64,000 bases of DNA, taken from assembly GCF_002075795.1 (NCBI RefSeq), contig NZ_CP020472.1:169001-233000 (forward strand). Reading direction: 5' to 3'. The DNA is from Shewanella japonica. Its GTDB lineage: Bacteria; Pseudomonadota; Gammaproteobacteria; Enterobacterales; Shewanellaceae. Below the pieces are notes generated by a model. That model saw only the letters and a list, made by a program, of their open reading frames with translations. It ran no database searches and was not told where the DNA came from. Made by a program: the position numbers and the translations under genes. Shown here piece by piece: positions 47,744 to 55,949 of this stretch; position 1 is the first letter of the stretch; each line of letters begins with the position of its first letter.

Positions 47744-48790
47744 ATGTTAAAACAAAGTCTGTTGGGATTAATTTGGCTTTTTTCTGTTAATGCGCATGCC
47801 GTGGTCATTTTGCAATACCATCATGTATCAGAAACAACGCCAGCAATTACCAGTGTGACGCCTGCTCAGTTTGAAGAGCAGATGCAGTATCTTGCTGATA
47901 ACGAGTTTACCATCATTAGCTTACAAGAAGCGGTTGATGCCATAAAACAAAATAAGCATATCGCGGATAAAAGCATTGTCATTACTTTTGACGATGGCTA
48001 TGACAGCATTGCAAAAGCGGCTGCTCCTGTGCTGAAAAAGCATAACTTTTCTTACACTTTGTTTGTGTCGGTTGAACCGATTGAAAAAGGGTATGCAGGG
48101 ATGATGAGCTGGGATGACATTAATCAACTTGCTAAAGATGGTGCGACGATTGCCAATCACAGTTGGGCGCATGAGCATTTGAATCGTAAGCTTGAAGGCG
48201 AAACTAAGCAGCAGTGGTTAACTCGTATTGAGAAAAATTTATTAGACACCGAAGCTGAAATTAAAAAGCACACAGGCCAAAGTGTGAGAATGCTGGCTTA
48301 TCCATATGGTGAATACAATGCTGATGTTGAAAACATCCTCAAGCAGCATGATTTTATAGGATTAGGCCAGCAATCTGGTGCCGCAGGTAAATACTCTGCA
48401 TTAACCGCATTACCTCGTTTTCCTGTGGCAGGCCCCTATGCAGACTTGGATAGTTTGAAAGTTAAATTTACCAGTTTGAACATGCCCGTTCTCAAACAAA
48501 ATATCAGTGACCCTTTATTAACTGCTGGTAATTGGCGTCCAGAGCTGACTGTTGAGCTGGATACTAGTGATATATACCCACATCAAGTCATGTGCTTTGT
48601 TCAAGGGCAAGGGGCTAAAAAGCCAACGTGGATTTCTGAAACAGAATTTAGCATTCAAGCGCCAGCTAACTTACCAGCAGGGCGCAGCCGCTATAACTGC
48701 ACAGCGCCAAGTAAAACCCAAAATGGCTACTATTGGTTTTCACAAGCGTGGGTGAGACCGAATAATGATGGAAGCTGGCCAAAAGAATAG
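47744..48790 (+). CDS. Polysaccharide deacetylase family protein, exported
   Basis: 348 aa. Signal peptide (MLKQSLLGLIWLFSVNAHA), then a carbohydrate esterase family 4 (NodB) domain (about 70-230) with motif 1 TFDDGYDS, motif 2 HSWAHEHL and the later AYPYGEYN. The metal ligands (first motif Asp, two His of motif 2) are present. The C-terminal 90 residues form a separate beta-rich domain. PgaB-like N-acetylglucosamine deacetylases are the nearest named group, but no pga genes lie near, so the polymer is unknown. AGGA 6 nt before the ATG. Confidence 0.87.
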   Translation: MLKQSLLGLIWLFSVNAHAVVILQYHHVSETTPAITSVTPAQFEEQMQYLADNEFTIISLQEAVDAIKQNKHIADKSIVITFDDGYDSIAKAAAPVLKKHNFSYTLFVSVEPIEKGYAGMMSWDDINQLAKDGATIANHSWAHEHLNRKLEGETKQQWLTRIEKNLLDTEAEIKKHTGQSVRMLAYPYGEYNADVENILKQHDFIGLGQQSGAAGKYSALTALPRFPVAGPYADLDSLKVKFTSLNMPVLKQNISDPLLTAGNWRPELTVELDTSDIYPHQVMCFVQGQGAKKPTWISETEFSIQAPANLPAGRSRYNCTAPSKTQNGYYWFSQAWVRPNNDGSWPKE

Positions 48791-49594
48791 TTTTTTGGCT
48801 TGATGTTTTGTTGATTTCCAAACTTCGTTTGGAATAGATCAAGGTCGTGGGTTTTCCACCCACACCCGACCAAAAGGGAGTGAACGGCAACTCCCTCTTG
48901 GAACACCCACCCGCTCCGGCGAAGTTTTAAAAAGCGAAAACTTCCAACGGAGGTTTCCATAGCTTTTGACTTCGTTTGTAGCCAGCTTCGGCAAGCTGTG
49001 AAAATCACTAACGCTTCCAATGGGGCGTCCCTTCCCCTCGAAAGCTAGCCAGACATCCATGTCTGGACTCACGTGATTTTCTTGCTTGCCTCAATTCAAT
49101 TGAAGCGTTCAAGCCTTTTAAGACTTTTATTCGTGCTTAACTAGGGCAAACGAATCTGCGGATACAACAGTTCCCCATTGAAACTTCTGAAATGCGTTAG
49201 CTATTTTTGAATAAGCATGAAGCTTGCTCGCTTTTAAGAGCAATTTCGTAGAGGCGGCAAGGCTCTTATGAAAATCAGCGAAAAGGGAATGCTGTTGTTT
49301 CCCTTTCGTCTGGTGTGGGCGAAGCGCCACGACCTTGAACCTAATTCAATCGAAGTTTGGAAATGAATTTAGGAGTTGACGATCATAATCAAGAATACGT
49401 TTTACAAATTGAAGAGCTAGCTCATCTTTGCCCCAAAGTGAGTTAGGTACGTTTTGAAATTGTGACCCATTTTCTATTGACCGACACATTGAAATGTTGG
49501 ACTTTCATTTCTCGTTGAGATGAAAGAGATAAAAATGGAAAATATTTAGCAAAGCATATTTTCCATTTTATGTAGAAGGATGCTTATTCTACTT
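48791..49594. other. 804-bp gene-free stretch holding a repeat element
   Basis: Mostly occupied by the inverted-terminus element at 48814-49364 (listed separately). The remaining part, 49365-49594, is AT-rich with no ORF of convincing quality; the sequence AAATATTTAGCAAAGCATATTTTCC around 49539 has a short direct/inverted ATATTT pattern only. Confidence 0.5.
48814..49364. repeat. MITE-like element with ~100-bp imperfect inverted termini
   Basis: 551 bp. The left end starts ATTTCCAAACTTCG and reaches CAAGGTCGTGG; the right end, reverse-complemented, starts ATTTCCAAACTTCG and also reaches CAAGGTCGTGG with similar spacing. Inward, both ends continue with a GTGG...CCAC hairpin, CCCACACC, GAC and an AAGGGA...TCCCT hairpin, so the inverted similarity extends over about 100 bp. 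The interior contains further small palindromes (CCAGACAT/ATGTCTGG near 49050; GAAGTTTT/AAAACTTC near 48922). No transposase is encoded and no clear target-site duplication is seen. Several short frames within it are not credible genes. Looks like a non-autonomous mobile or dispersed repeat. Confidence 0.72.
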
Positions 49595-49993
49595 TTACTC
49601 AGTACTCTCACCTTCTTCAGCATCAATTTCATTAATGCTTTTAATACTATCTTGAATTTGTAAATCTGTACTCTCAACCGCGGACTTAACATTACTTTTA
49701 AATTGCTCTGCGTGGCCTTGAATTGTCTCGTTAGTTTTACTCATTGCCGATACAACATCGCCTTGAATTTCAATGATGTTGCCTTGAATAGTTTTTTCCG
49801 TATTTTCTACAACTGATTCAATGTTGGTATGTACATTCTCGATTTGGGTCTGAATTTTTATTAAAGAGTCATCCTCTAATGCGTTATAAATATCACTACT
49901 ATAAGTAACTAGTGCATATATAGTCAGACCGATAAGCCCAGCTAAACTTACAATTACGGATGCTAAAGTCTTAATTATCATCTTCTTATCCAT
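49595..49993 (-). CDS. Membrane-anchored coiled-coil protein, unknown function
   Basis: 132 aa. One membrane helix at about 7-28 (IKTLASVIVSLAGLIGLTIYAL), then a periplasmic helical segment in which a motif of roughly 11-22 residues recurs (IQTQIENVHTNIESV, IQGNIIEIQGDV, IQGHAEQFKSNV, IQDSIKSI), an apolipoprotein- or coiled-coil-like pattern, and an acidic tail. It begins 25 nt after a BOF-protein gene on the same strand and is probably in its operon. Family not recognised. Confidence 0.65.
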   Translation of the reverse strand: MDKKMIIKTLASVIVSLAGLIGLTIYALVTYSSDIYNALEDDSLIKIQTQIENVHTNIESVVENTEKTIQGNIIEIQGDVVSAMSKTNETIQGHAEQFKSNVKSAVESTDLQIQDSIKSINEIDAEEGESTE

Positions 49994-50018
49994 AATTTTT
50001 TATTCGTTTAGCTAGCAT

Positions 50019-50381
50019 TTATTGATTGATTAATAACGAGTCAGCATCAATCGAAATCTGTTTCCATTCTTTATCTACTTCACCAACGATGGTAATTATT
50101 GTTTCTGGGGTCACTGTTTGGCCCTGAAATAAATGATTGTCAATTTCAACTTGAATCTCACCTGTTTCATCTTTAAATAGGTAATTTTCATCTCCTTGCG
50201 TCGAAACAATATGGCCTGTAATTGAAACCAAGGTTTCGTCTTGTGCATCTTGAACTTGTAAAACTGTTAATTGGGGAGCAGAACTAGGGCCTTTAAATCC
50301 ACCTTGTTGAATAGGTGTAATGGCTGCAAAGCTAATGCTAGAAAACATAACAAGTGGTAATACACATAATTTCTTAAACAT
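50019..50381 (-). CDS. YgiW/YdeI-type BOF protein, copy 1
   Basis: 120 aa with a signal peptide (MFKKLCVLPLVMFSSISFA) and a bacterial OB fold (about 35-120): GGFKGP, TGHIVSTQGDENYLFKDETG, VEIDNH, TVTPETIITIVGEVD. YgiW (VisP) in Enterobacteriaceae is a periplasmic stress-tolerance protein encoded next to qseBC. Here a paralogue (71 of 120 identical by hand alignment, no gaps) lies on the other side of a two-component system, and both genes have the same promoter pattern. The ligand is unknown. Confidence 0.87.
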   Translation of the reverse strand: MFKKLCVLPLVMFSSISFAAITPIQQGGFKGPSSAPQLTVLQVQDAQDETLVSITGHIVSTQGDENYLFKDETGEIQVEIDNHLFQGQTVTPETIITIVGEVDKEWKQISIDADSLLINQ

Positions 50382-50463
50382 AATTTTTCCTCACAAAATA
50401 AGTCGCTCAATAATGGCAGGTTGTTAACTTACTTATTACGACCAAGTAAATTAATATGTGGGC

Positions 50464-50497
50464 ATTATGCAGGTAAAGGTGTGAAGAGAACGTGAAG
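50464..50497 (-). promoter_or_regulatory. Promoter of BOF gene 1 with tandem CTTCAC sites
   Basis: Read leftward: CTTCAC-N5-CTTCAC (50497-50481), 11 nt, then CATAAT as -10 (50469-50464). Two direct repeats one helical turn apart are the usual target form for OmpR-family regulators (compare the PmrA and PhoB boxes). The same arrangement, with equal spacings, precedes BOF gene 2. The repeat ends 100 bp before the gene. Confidence 0.72.
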
Positions 50498-50590
50498 GTA
50501 TTTTTTATATTCAAATTAAGTTTAAAATAATTCAGCAGAGTAGATTTACTCAATTTAAGGAAGGTTAAATGTTTGAAGAACAGGATACTA

Positions 50591-50620
50591 ACAATAAAAT
50601 ATTAGCTAATATTTTATTGT
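50591..50620. repeat. 30-bp perfect palindrome after the histidine kinase gene
   Basis: Perfect, loop-free inverted repeat: each 15-base arm begins or ends ACAATAAAATATTAG. It sits 10 bp after the kinase stop and 94 bp upstream of the BOF 1 CTTCAC repeats. AT-rich, without a T run. It may act as an mRNA 3' stabiliser or weak terminator, or be a protein-binding site. Confidence 0.7.
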
Positions 50621-50629
50621 AGGAACAAC

Positions 50630-51871
50630 TTAAAATTGTACAAAGGCTATAAACTCTTCTCCCGTATCTTTACTAGTAAATATCCATCCCATTCGTTCGC
50701 ACACGCGCTCAACAATCACCAAACCACAACCATAGCCTGCTTGATAAGTTTCGTTTCCTTGATGACGATTCGTGATGGTCAATTGTCGCTGTTGTAGGCT
50801 GACTTGAATATCTGCAACACTGTAACTAAATGCATTTTTAATGAGGTTATTAATCACAATAGAAACAAAGGAAGGTGGACACTTTATTGTGGCTGGTTGA
50901 TGTAGATGTAAGGAGTAATCTAATCCTTGTTTTAAAAATAAAACCTGCAATTCATCGAGCTGTTTTCTAACAGCATCTTCAAGCTGAACCTCTTTAAAGT
51001 GTGCTTCTTCAATTGATTCCTTACCTAATAATAAAAAGGCTTCAGATAATATCTCCATGTCTTCGCAGGCCTGTTGTACGCGTTTAATTGCTTTTTGTGC
51101 AACTGGTAGTTGGTTGGGGATTTTTGCTAATAATTCAGTAGAGCCTTTGATCACCATGATTGGTGTGCGTAACTCATGAGATGAAAAGCGACTAAACTCG
51201 GTTTCGCGTTGGAAAAAGCCTTCAATATCCTTTTTATTATTAATAAAGGTTTGTTCTATATGGCGTGTTTCACGATATTTTGTTTGTAGTTTAGACATTT
51301 GTTGGTTAGGTTTCATTAGCGTGATCTTTTGCTCTATGGCGAGTAATGGCGAAGATATTAAACGCATAAAATAGAAACTATAAATCACCACGCCCAATCC
51401 AATAAATAAACCGAGGAATATAATATAGGTATGCAGACTTTCTTCATATATATCTAAAAAATCATCGGCATCTTTTTTAAAGACAATATACATCAACCCC
51501 TTACCTGAAGGGTGGTTTGCGATAATAAAGTGTTTGTCCTCTGAGCCTAATAAGTGCTCATTAAAACCAATCTGCTGGAATGGAGCTAACCAATCAGGTA
51601 CTTCACGTTCTGTCCAATAAGTATCAAATTCAGCGGTGTTGGGCAACTTTGTAGCTAAACCATAAATGGCATATTCTTTCTCGTAACGATCTAATTCAGT
51701 ATCTAGCCAATGATGCAAACTAATCACTTCAAGTTTGCTTTCAGCAAGATAAACAGTTGAGCCGAAAAAACAAAAAATAACCAACAATGAGATGCTTAAA
51801 TGGCGTCTTATGTGGCGATAAATGCTCGGATATTGTTTGTTATTCTGATTTAAGTCGGAAGCCTTGCCCAT
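50630..51871 (-). CDS. QseC-like sensor histidine kinase
   Basis: 413 aa. Helix 1 at about 24-43, a periplasmic sensor of roughly 100 residues (no known domain), helix 2 at about 148-170, then the phospho-acceptor H232 in FSSHELRTPIMVIKGS and a catalytic domain with the N-box (VINNLIKNAFSY). The usual Asp-x-Gly G1 box and F-box are not visible: the segment reads LTITNRHQGNETYQAGYGCGLVIVERV, with Asn where Asp is usual and a very short ATP lid. The gene overlaps its response regulator by 32 nt. With BOF proteins on both sides, the group recalls ygiW-qseBC. Confidence 0.87.
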   Translation of the reverse strand: MGKASDLNQNNKQYPSIYRHIRRHLSISLLVIFCFFGSTVYLAESKLEVISLHHWLDTELDRYEKEYAIYGLATKLPNTAEFDTYWTEREVPDWLAPFQQIGFNEHLLGSEDKHFIIANHPSGKGLMYIVFKKDADDFLDIYEESLHTYIIFLGLFIGLGVVIYSFYFMRLISSPLLAIEQKITLMKPNQQMSKLQTKYRETRHIEQTFINNKKDIEGFFQRETEFSRFSSHELRTPIMVIKGSTELLAKIPNQLPVAQKAIKRVQQACEDMEILSEAFLLLGKESIEEAHFKEVQLEDAVRKQLDELQVLFLKQGLDYSLHLHQPATIKCPPSFVSIVINNLIKNAFSYSVADIQVSLQQRQLTITNRHQGNETYQAGYGCGLVIVERVCERMGWIFTSKDTGEEFIAFVQF

Positions 51872-52511
51872 GAATAGTCTCTAGTCGGGATTCATTTTGC
51901 CCTTCAGCAAGTTTAGTGCGCAAGCTATATACATGACTTCGCAGTGCATCACTAGAAGGACTTTCATCTCCCCATATTGCTTGTATGACTTCTTGTCTAC
52001 TCGCAATATTGGGAGCTTTTTTAAGTAACACTTTAAGAATGGTTAATTGAATTGGACTCACTTTAATCATTTTACCAGCGCAATTCACTTCTCCACTTTT
52101 AACATCAACACTGATATCCGCAAAGCTTAATTGGCCAATGTTTTGACGTACACCGCGATGGGAAAGAGCATGTAAACGTAAACTCAATTCTTCTAATGCA
52201 AAGGGCTTTACTAAATAGTCATCACCTCCAGCTTTGAAAGAAGCTATTTTATCTTCAAGCTGATCCTTAGCGGTTAAGAACAAAATAGGTGTATCACAAA
52301 ATAACTCTTCTCTTAACTTTTTGACCGCAGTAATGCCATCCATTTTGGGCATCATAATGTCCATGATAATGGCGTCATAGTGATTATCTTGCACTAATTG
52401 TAAGGCTGCTTCCCCATGATAAGCAAAATCAATGGTCATGCCTTCAAGTTCAAGATAATCAGCAATTGTTTCTGCGACACTATGGGTATCATCCACAATT
52501 AATATATGCAT
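51840..52511 (-). CDS. QseB-like OmpR-family response regulator
   Basis: 223 aa. Receiver domain (about 1-115) with phospho-acceptor D51 in IIMDIMMPKMDG and a Lys in DYLVKPFAL; winged helix at about 128-220 ending LETIHGQGFRLKSE. I start at the ATG at 52511 (AAGG about 9 nt upstream), since it opens directly into MHILIVDD; a TTG seven codons further up adds nothing conserved. It lies 81 nt downstream of BOF gene 2 on the same strand and overlaps the kinase gene. It is the likely binder of the tandem CTTCAC repeats before both BOF genes. Confidence 0.9.
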   Translation of the reverse strand: MHILIVDDTHSVAETIADYLELEGMTIDFAYHGEAALQLVQDNHYDAIIMDIMMPKMDGITAVKKLREELFCDTPILFLTAKDQLEDKIASFKAGGDDYLVKPFALEELSLRLHALSHRGVRQNIGQLSFADISVDVKSGEVNCAGKMIKVSPIQLTILKVLLKKAPNIASRQEVIQAIWGDESPSSDALRSHVYSLRTKLAEGQNESRLETIHGQGFRLKSE

Positions 52512-52592
52512 TTTAGCACCTTCGTAATACAAACTTATAAAGTTGAATGATAAATAGTTACCTTACGAAAGATGCATGCTTGAATCAATCTA

Positions 52593-52955
52593 TTATAAAT
52601 TGATTGTTAATGCATCTACATCCACTGAACTATCGCTCCAATCATTATCGACTTCACCAACAATTGTCACTAACATTTCAGGTGTTACAGTCTGGTTTTT
52701 AAATACATGGTTATCAATTTCAACTAGGATACGGCCAGTTTTATCTTCAAACCAGTAATCTTCTCCACCATTTGAAAGTACAATATGACCAGTTAAAGAA
52801 ACAGTCGTATCATCTTTTACTTCTAACGCTTGTTTAACTGACAATTCAACATCTGTATTTGGTCCTGAAAACCCACCTTGTTGTGTAGGTTCATAATTAG
52901 CAAAACTAAGGCTTGAAAATAAAACAAGAGGTAACACGATTAATTTTTTAAACAT
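52593..52955 (-). CDS. YgiW/YdeI-type BOF protein, copy 2
   Basis: 120 aa, signal peptide (MFKKLIVLPLVLFSSLSFA) and bacterial OB fold with the same conserved segments as copy 1 (GGFSGP, TGHIVLSNGGEDYWFEDKTG, VEIDNHVF, VTIVGEVDNDW). No gaps are needed to align the two copies, so they result from a fairly recent duplication. It is the first gene of a probable BOF 2-regulator-kinase operon, and would therefore be made together with the system that is expected to activate it. Confidence 0.87.
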   Translation of the reverse strand: MFKKLIVLPLVLFSSLSFANYEPTQQGGFSGPNTDVELSVKQALEVKDDTTVSLTGHIVLSNGGEDYWFEDKTGRILVEIDNHVFKNQTVTPEMLVTIVGEVDNDWSDSSVDVDALTINL

Positions 52956-53043
52956 GGTTTTTCCTTAATAAATAAAGTGGGTAGTACAAAAATTTATATT
53001 AAGTAACAGAGTTTTTAAGTCTCGTGCTGCTCAATGTGTAGCT

Positions 53044-53077
53044 ACTATATCGATTAAGGTGTGAAGAGAGTGTGAAG
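53044..53077 (-). promoter_or_regulatory. Promoter of BOF gene 2 with tandem CTTCAC sites
   Basis: Read leftward: CTTCAC-N5-CTTCAC (53077-53061), 11 nt, then TATAGT as -10 (53049-53044), 89 bp before the gene. Matches the BOF 1 promoter in repeat, N5 spacing, the sequence ACCTT directly after the repeat, and the 11-nt gap. Suggests the regulator controls its own operon and BOF 1 from equal promoters. The remainder of the 361-bp spacer (52956-53316) holds only the cox-operon terminator. Confidence 0.72.
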
Positions 53078-53257
53078 GAAAATCTGATATTTTTATGCTG
53101 ATTTAAATAGCTTAAATTAAAGGAACATAATATGTGGGGTCGTGTAAACTTTAATTTATTACCGTACTTCCTATAATCTCATAACTCATTTTTAACCCTT
53201 TTGTACTAACTCACTTCTGTCCAAATATAAGTTAGCTCTCAGTATCAACCTTCTAAA

Positions 53258-53287
53258 AAAGCCTCAATATTTTCTTATTGAGGCTTT
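53258..53287 (-). terminator. Terminator of the cytochrome oxidase/SCO operon
   Basis: 11-bp stem AAAGCCTCAAT/ATTGAGGCTTT, 8-nt loop; in the leftward sense it ends in TTTTTT. It lies 30 bp after the SCO1 stop. Confidence 0.85.
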
Positions 53288-53316
53288 GTCATAATTCAAT
53301 TTCTAATCAAAAAACA

Positions 53317-53967
53317 CTATGCACTTTCAATAATCAATTTCAAATCAGCAACCAGTTCTTTATTCAAAATCTGTGGAATTTTCCCTGGTTGTTGTTTGGG
53401 TTTAAATACCGCAAACTTTTCCCCTTTAGGCGACACTAAAACATAGCTGGCACTGTGGTCTACTTGATAATCAGCGCCGTCACCCACCATGGCATAGGCG
53501 AAACCTAAATCACGGGTGAACGGGAACAGTTGAGTGTGGTCAGCTGTGACAGCTTTAAAGTCTCGATTAAAAAAATTGATGTAATCTAAGCGCTTTGTTT
53601 GCGTATCTCTGTCTGGATCAACTGATACAAACACCACCTGAATATCTTCTGATACTGATTGCAGTTCAGCATAAGCGGCATTGAGTTTATTCAACGTTGT
53701 TGGGCACACATCTGGGCAAGAGGTAAAACCGACAAACAGTAAACTCCACTTACCGAGTAATTGTTGATTGCCAAACTCATTGCCCAACTGATCATGCAGG
53801 GTAAACGGTGCCAGTGGTCTTGGGTTATCAAAAAGATAACTACTTTGAAGGGCTAAGTCTGGCACCTGAGTCATCAAGGCCGTATTTGCTGATTGGCGAG
53901 GGAATAGCGCTGCAACCGCAACGCCTAAGCCCAACATGATGACGGCTAATAAAAGGATTTTTTTCAA
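53317..53967 (-). CDS. SCO1/SenC copper chaperone
   Basis: 216 aa, membrane-anchored thioredoxin-fold protein. N-terminal helix (about 4-22), then the copper site with C84 and C88 in FTSCPDVCPTTL and the later His in YQVDHSASYVLV. It delivers copper to the Cu-A site of cytochrome c oxidase subunit II. Last gene of the cox cluster, 66 nt after cyoE. Confidence 0.93.
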   Translation of the reverse strand: MKKILLLAVIMLGLGVAVAALFPRQSANTALMTQVPDLALQSSYLFDNPRPLAPFTLHDQLGNEFGNQQLLGKWSLLFVGFTSCPDVCPTTLNKLNAAYAELQSVSEDIQVVFVSVDPDRDTQTKRLDYINFFNRDFKAVTADHTQLFPFTRDLGFAYAMVGDGADYQVDHSASYVLVSPKGEKFAVFKPKQQPGKIPQILNKELVADLKLIIESA

Positions 53968-54033
53968 TCGGTCACTCCCCGTTTATTCATTGCAGCATTG
54001 GTTATTGCTATGCGCATAACTTAAGCCCATAAC

Positions 54034-54954
54034 TTAGACCCACAAGTAGTGATCAACTAATAGCACTAAGAATAAAATCATTAAGTGGTAAATAGAGAAC
54101 TTGAATACATCCATTGCCAGACCTGGTTTGTCATGGAACTTTAATTGCCAAGCTTTATAGATAAACCCACAACTTAATAAAGTTGAACCGACTAAATAAA
54201 CAGGTCCACACATGCCCACTAACACAGGTAATAAACAAGCGATAGCCAGTAATAAGGTGTAGAGCAATATGCAAGTTTTAGTGAACTCTACACCATGGGT
54301 GACGGGCAACATCGGCACGTCGACTTTGGCGTATTCTTTTTTACGGTGAATCGCTAACGCCCAGAAGTGTGGTGGTGTCCAAGTGAAGATGATGATCACT
54401 AAAAGTAGGGCATTACCATGTAACTCGTTGGTGACCGCTGTCCAGCCTAGTAATGGTGGCATGGCGCCAGCTAATCCGCCAATGACGATATTTTGCGGTG
54501 TGGCACGCTTTAAATATGCGGTGTAGACCACTGCGTAACCAATTAAACTGGCGAACGTTAGCCATGCGGTTAGCGGGTTAACCAACGCATACAGAATAAT
54601 GAACCCACCTAAGCCGATTGAAGTGGCGAAGGTCATGGCTTTGATCGCTGATACTTTGCCTTTAGGTAAAGGGCGGTTGTAGGTACGCGCCATTAAGCCA
54701 TCAATACGGCGATCGATAAGGTGGTTATAGGCCGCTGCAGCACCTGCCATCATGGCGATGCCAATCATGCCAAAAATAAGTGGTTGAAGTGGAACAGCGC
54801 CGGGGAGCGCAAGACACATACCGACCAGCACTGTTAGCAGCATCAGTGCGACCACCTTGGGTTTGGTCATTTCAAAATAAGCACGCCACTGTAGCGGGCT
54901 AGTGCTAGTGTTGGTTTTCGTTGCGCTTGCGGACAGTGAAAGTGATTTAGCCAT
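54034..54954 (-). CDS. cyoE: Protohaem IX farnesyltransferase (haem O synthase)
   Basis: 306 aa, UbiA superfamily, about nine membrane helices. The first Asp-rich prenyl-diphosphate motif is [15 protein letters not shown]; the second region includes [26 protein letters not shown], as in CyoE/CtaB. It adds a farnesyl chain to haem B; the product is converted to haem A by CtaA, encoded 14 nt upstream. Here it serves the caa3-type oxidase. Confidence 0.94.
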   Translation of the reverse strand: MAKSLSLSASATKTNTSTSPLQWRAYFEMTKPKVVALMLLTVLVGMCLALPGAVPLQPLIFGMIGIAMMAGAAAAYNHLIDRRIDGLMARTYNRPLPKGKVSAIKAMTFATSIGLGGFIILYALVNPLTAWLTFASLIGYAVVYTAYLKRATPQNIVIGGLAGAMPPLLGWTAVTNELHGNALLLVIIIFTWTPPHFWALAIHRKKEYAKVDVPMLPVTHGVEFTKTCILLYTLLLAIACLLPVLVGMCGPVYLVGSTLLSCGFIYKAWQLKFHDKPGLAMDVFKFSIYHLMILFLVLLVDHYLWV

Positions 54955-54968
54955 AATAGAATCCTTGC

Positions 54969-55949
54969 TTAAGCTTTACGCCACAGCGCATAGTTAATGA
55001 AAATAACGGTTAGCAGTAATAATGCTGCGCCGCCATTATGTGAAACCGCAATACCAAGCGGCAGGTGCATAACAATATTGCTAATGCCTAATCCCACTTG
55101 GATTACGACGAGTGCGAACAACAACCAAGCACTTTTACGCATCACTGATGACTGTGCTTTTAGTAATTTAAAGGCCAGCCAACATAAACAAGCGGCAGTG
55201 ATAATGCCCCAAATTCGATGGGTTACATGAATAGTCATGCGGGCTGGGTATTCTAATACGCCAAATTCAAAGCTAGGGTGATCGCCTTGAAATGGCGAAA
55301 ATGCTTTGGCAAACGCTAAGTTATCCATCCAATTGCCTTCACATATCGGTAAGGTTGTGCAGGCTAATGCGGCGTAGTTTGATGAGGTCCAGCCGCCCAG
55401 TATGATTTGTAATATCAGAACTAGCATGCTGACCATAGCAAGCGGTGCAAGCTTTCTGGCGTAGGCATCACCATCTGGGATCCGCAAAGGTTTGGTTCTA
55501 AGATAGAGTAATAGCAGTAACGAAAATAAACTGAATCCACCAATTAAATGACCCATTACGATAATGGGCATTAGCTTCATGGTAACAGTCCACATCCCGA
55601 GTGCGGCTTGAAATAGTATTAAGGCTGAAATAAATATCGGCAGTTTTTTAGGTGCATCTGCACGCTTCAAGCACACAATTAAAATGGTTAATACTAAAAG
55701 TCCTAGGGCTCCTGCAATATAGCGGTGAATCATTTCGAGCCATGCTTTTTTAGGCTCGACAGTTTGGTTAGGGAAATTTTCTTCGACTTTGGCTAATGCG
55801 GCGGAGTCACTTGGTACGCCAATATGGCCATAACAGCCGGGCCAGTCAGGGCAACCTAAGCCGGCATCAGATAAACGGGTATAAGCGCCCATTAAGATCA
55901 CGGCAAAGGTAAACACCAAAGTGAATTTGAGTAAGGTTTTGATGTTCAT
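54969..55949 (-). CDS. ctaA: Haem A synthase (CtaA/COX15)
   Basis: 326 aa, eight membrane helices. Haem-ligand His motifs lie in the helices ([44 protein letters not shown]), two per half of the protein. It oxidises the haem O methyl group to the formyl group of haem A. Its ATG overlaps the stop of the preceding small gene by one base (TAATG). The periplasmic loop Cys pairs ([21 protein letters not shown]) are present, as in the bacterial enzymes. Confidence 0.94.
   Translation of the reverse strand: MNIKTLLKFTLVFTFAVILMGAYTRLSDAGLGCPDWPGCYGHIGVPSDSAALAKVEENFPNQTVEPKKAWLEMIHRYIAGALGLLVLTILIVCLKRADAPKKLPIFISALILFQAALGMWTVTMKLMPIIVMGHLIGGFSLFSLLLLLYLRTKPLRIPDGDAYARKLAPLAMVSMLVLILQIILGGWTSSNYAALACTTLPICEGNWMDNLAFAKAFSPFQGDHPSFEFGVLEYPARMTIHVTHRIWGIITAACLCWLAFKLLKAQSSVMRKSAWLLFALVVIQVGLGISNIVMHLPLGIAVSHNGGAALLLLTVIFINYALWRKA

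Noticed and set aside
49127..49330. Leftward 67-codon frame (and similar frames at 48730-49072) within the spacer
   Set aside because: They lie inside the element with inverted ends, cross its hairpins, have no ribosome site or known domain, and three of them overlap. Treated as chance frames of a repeat.
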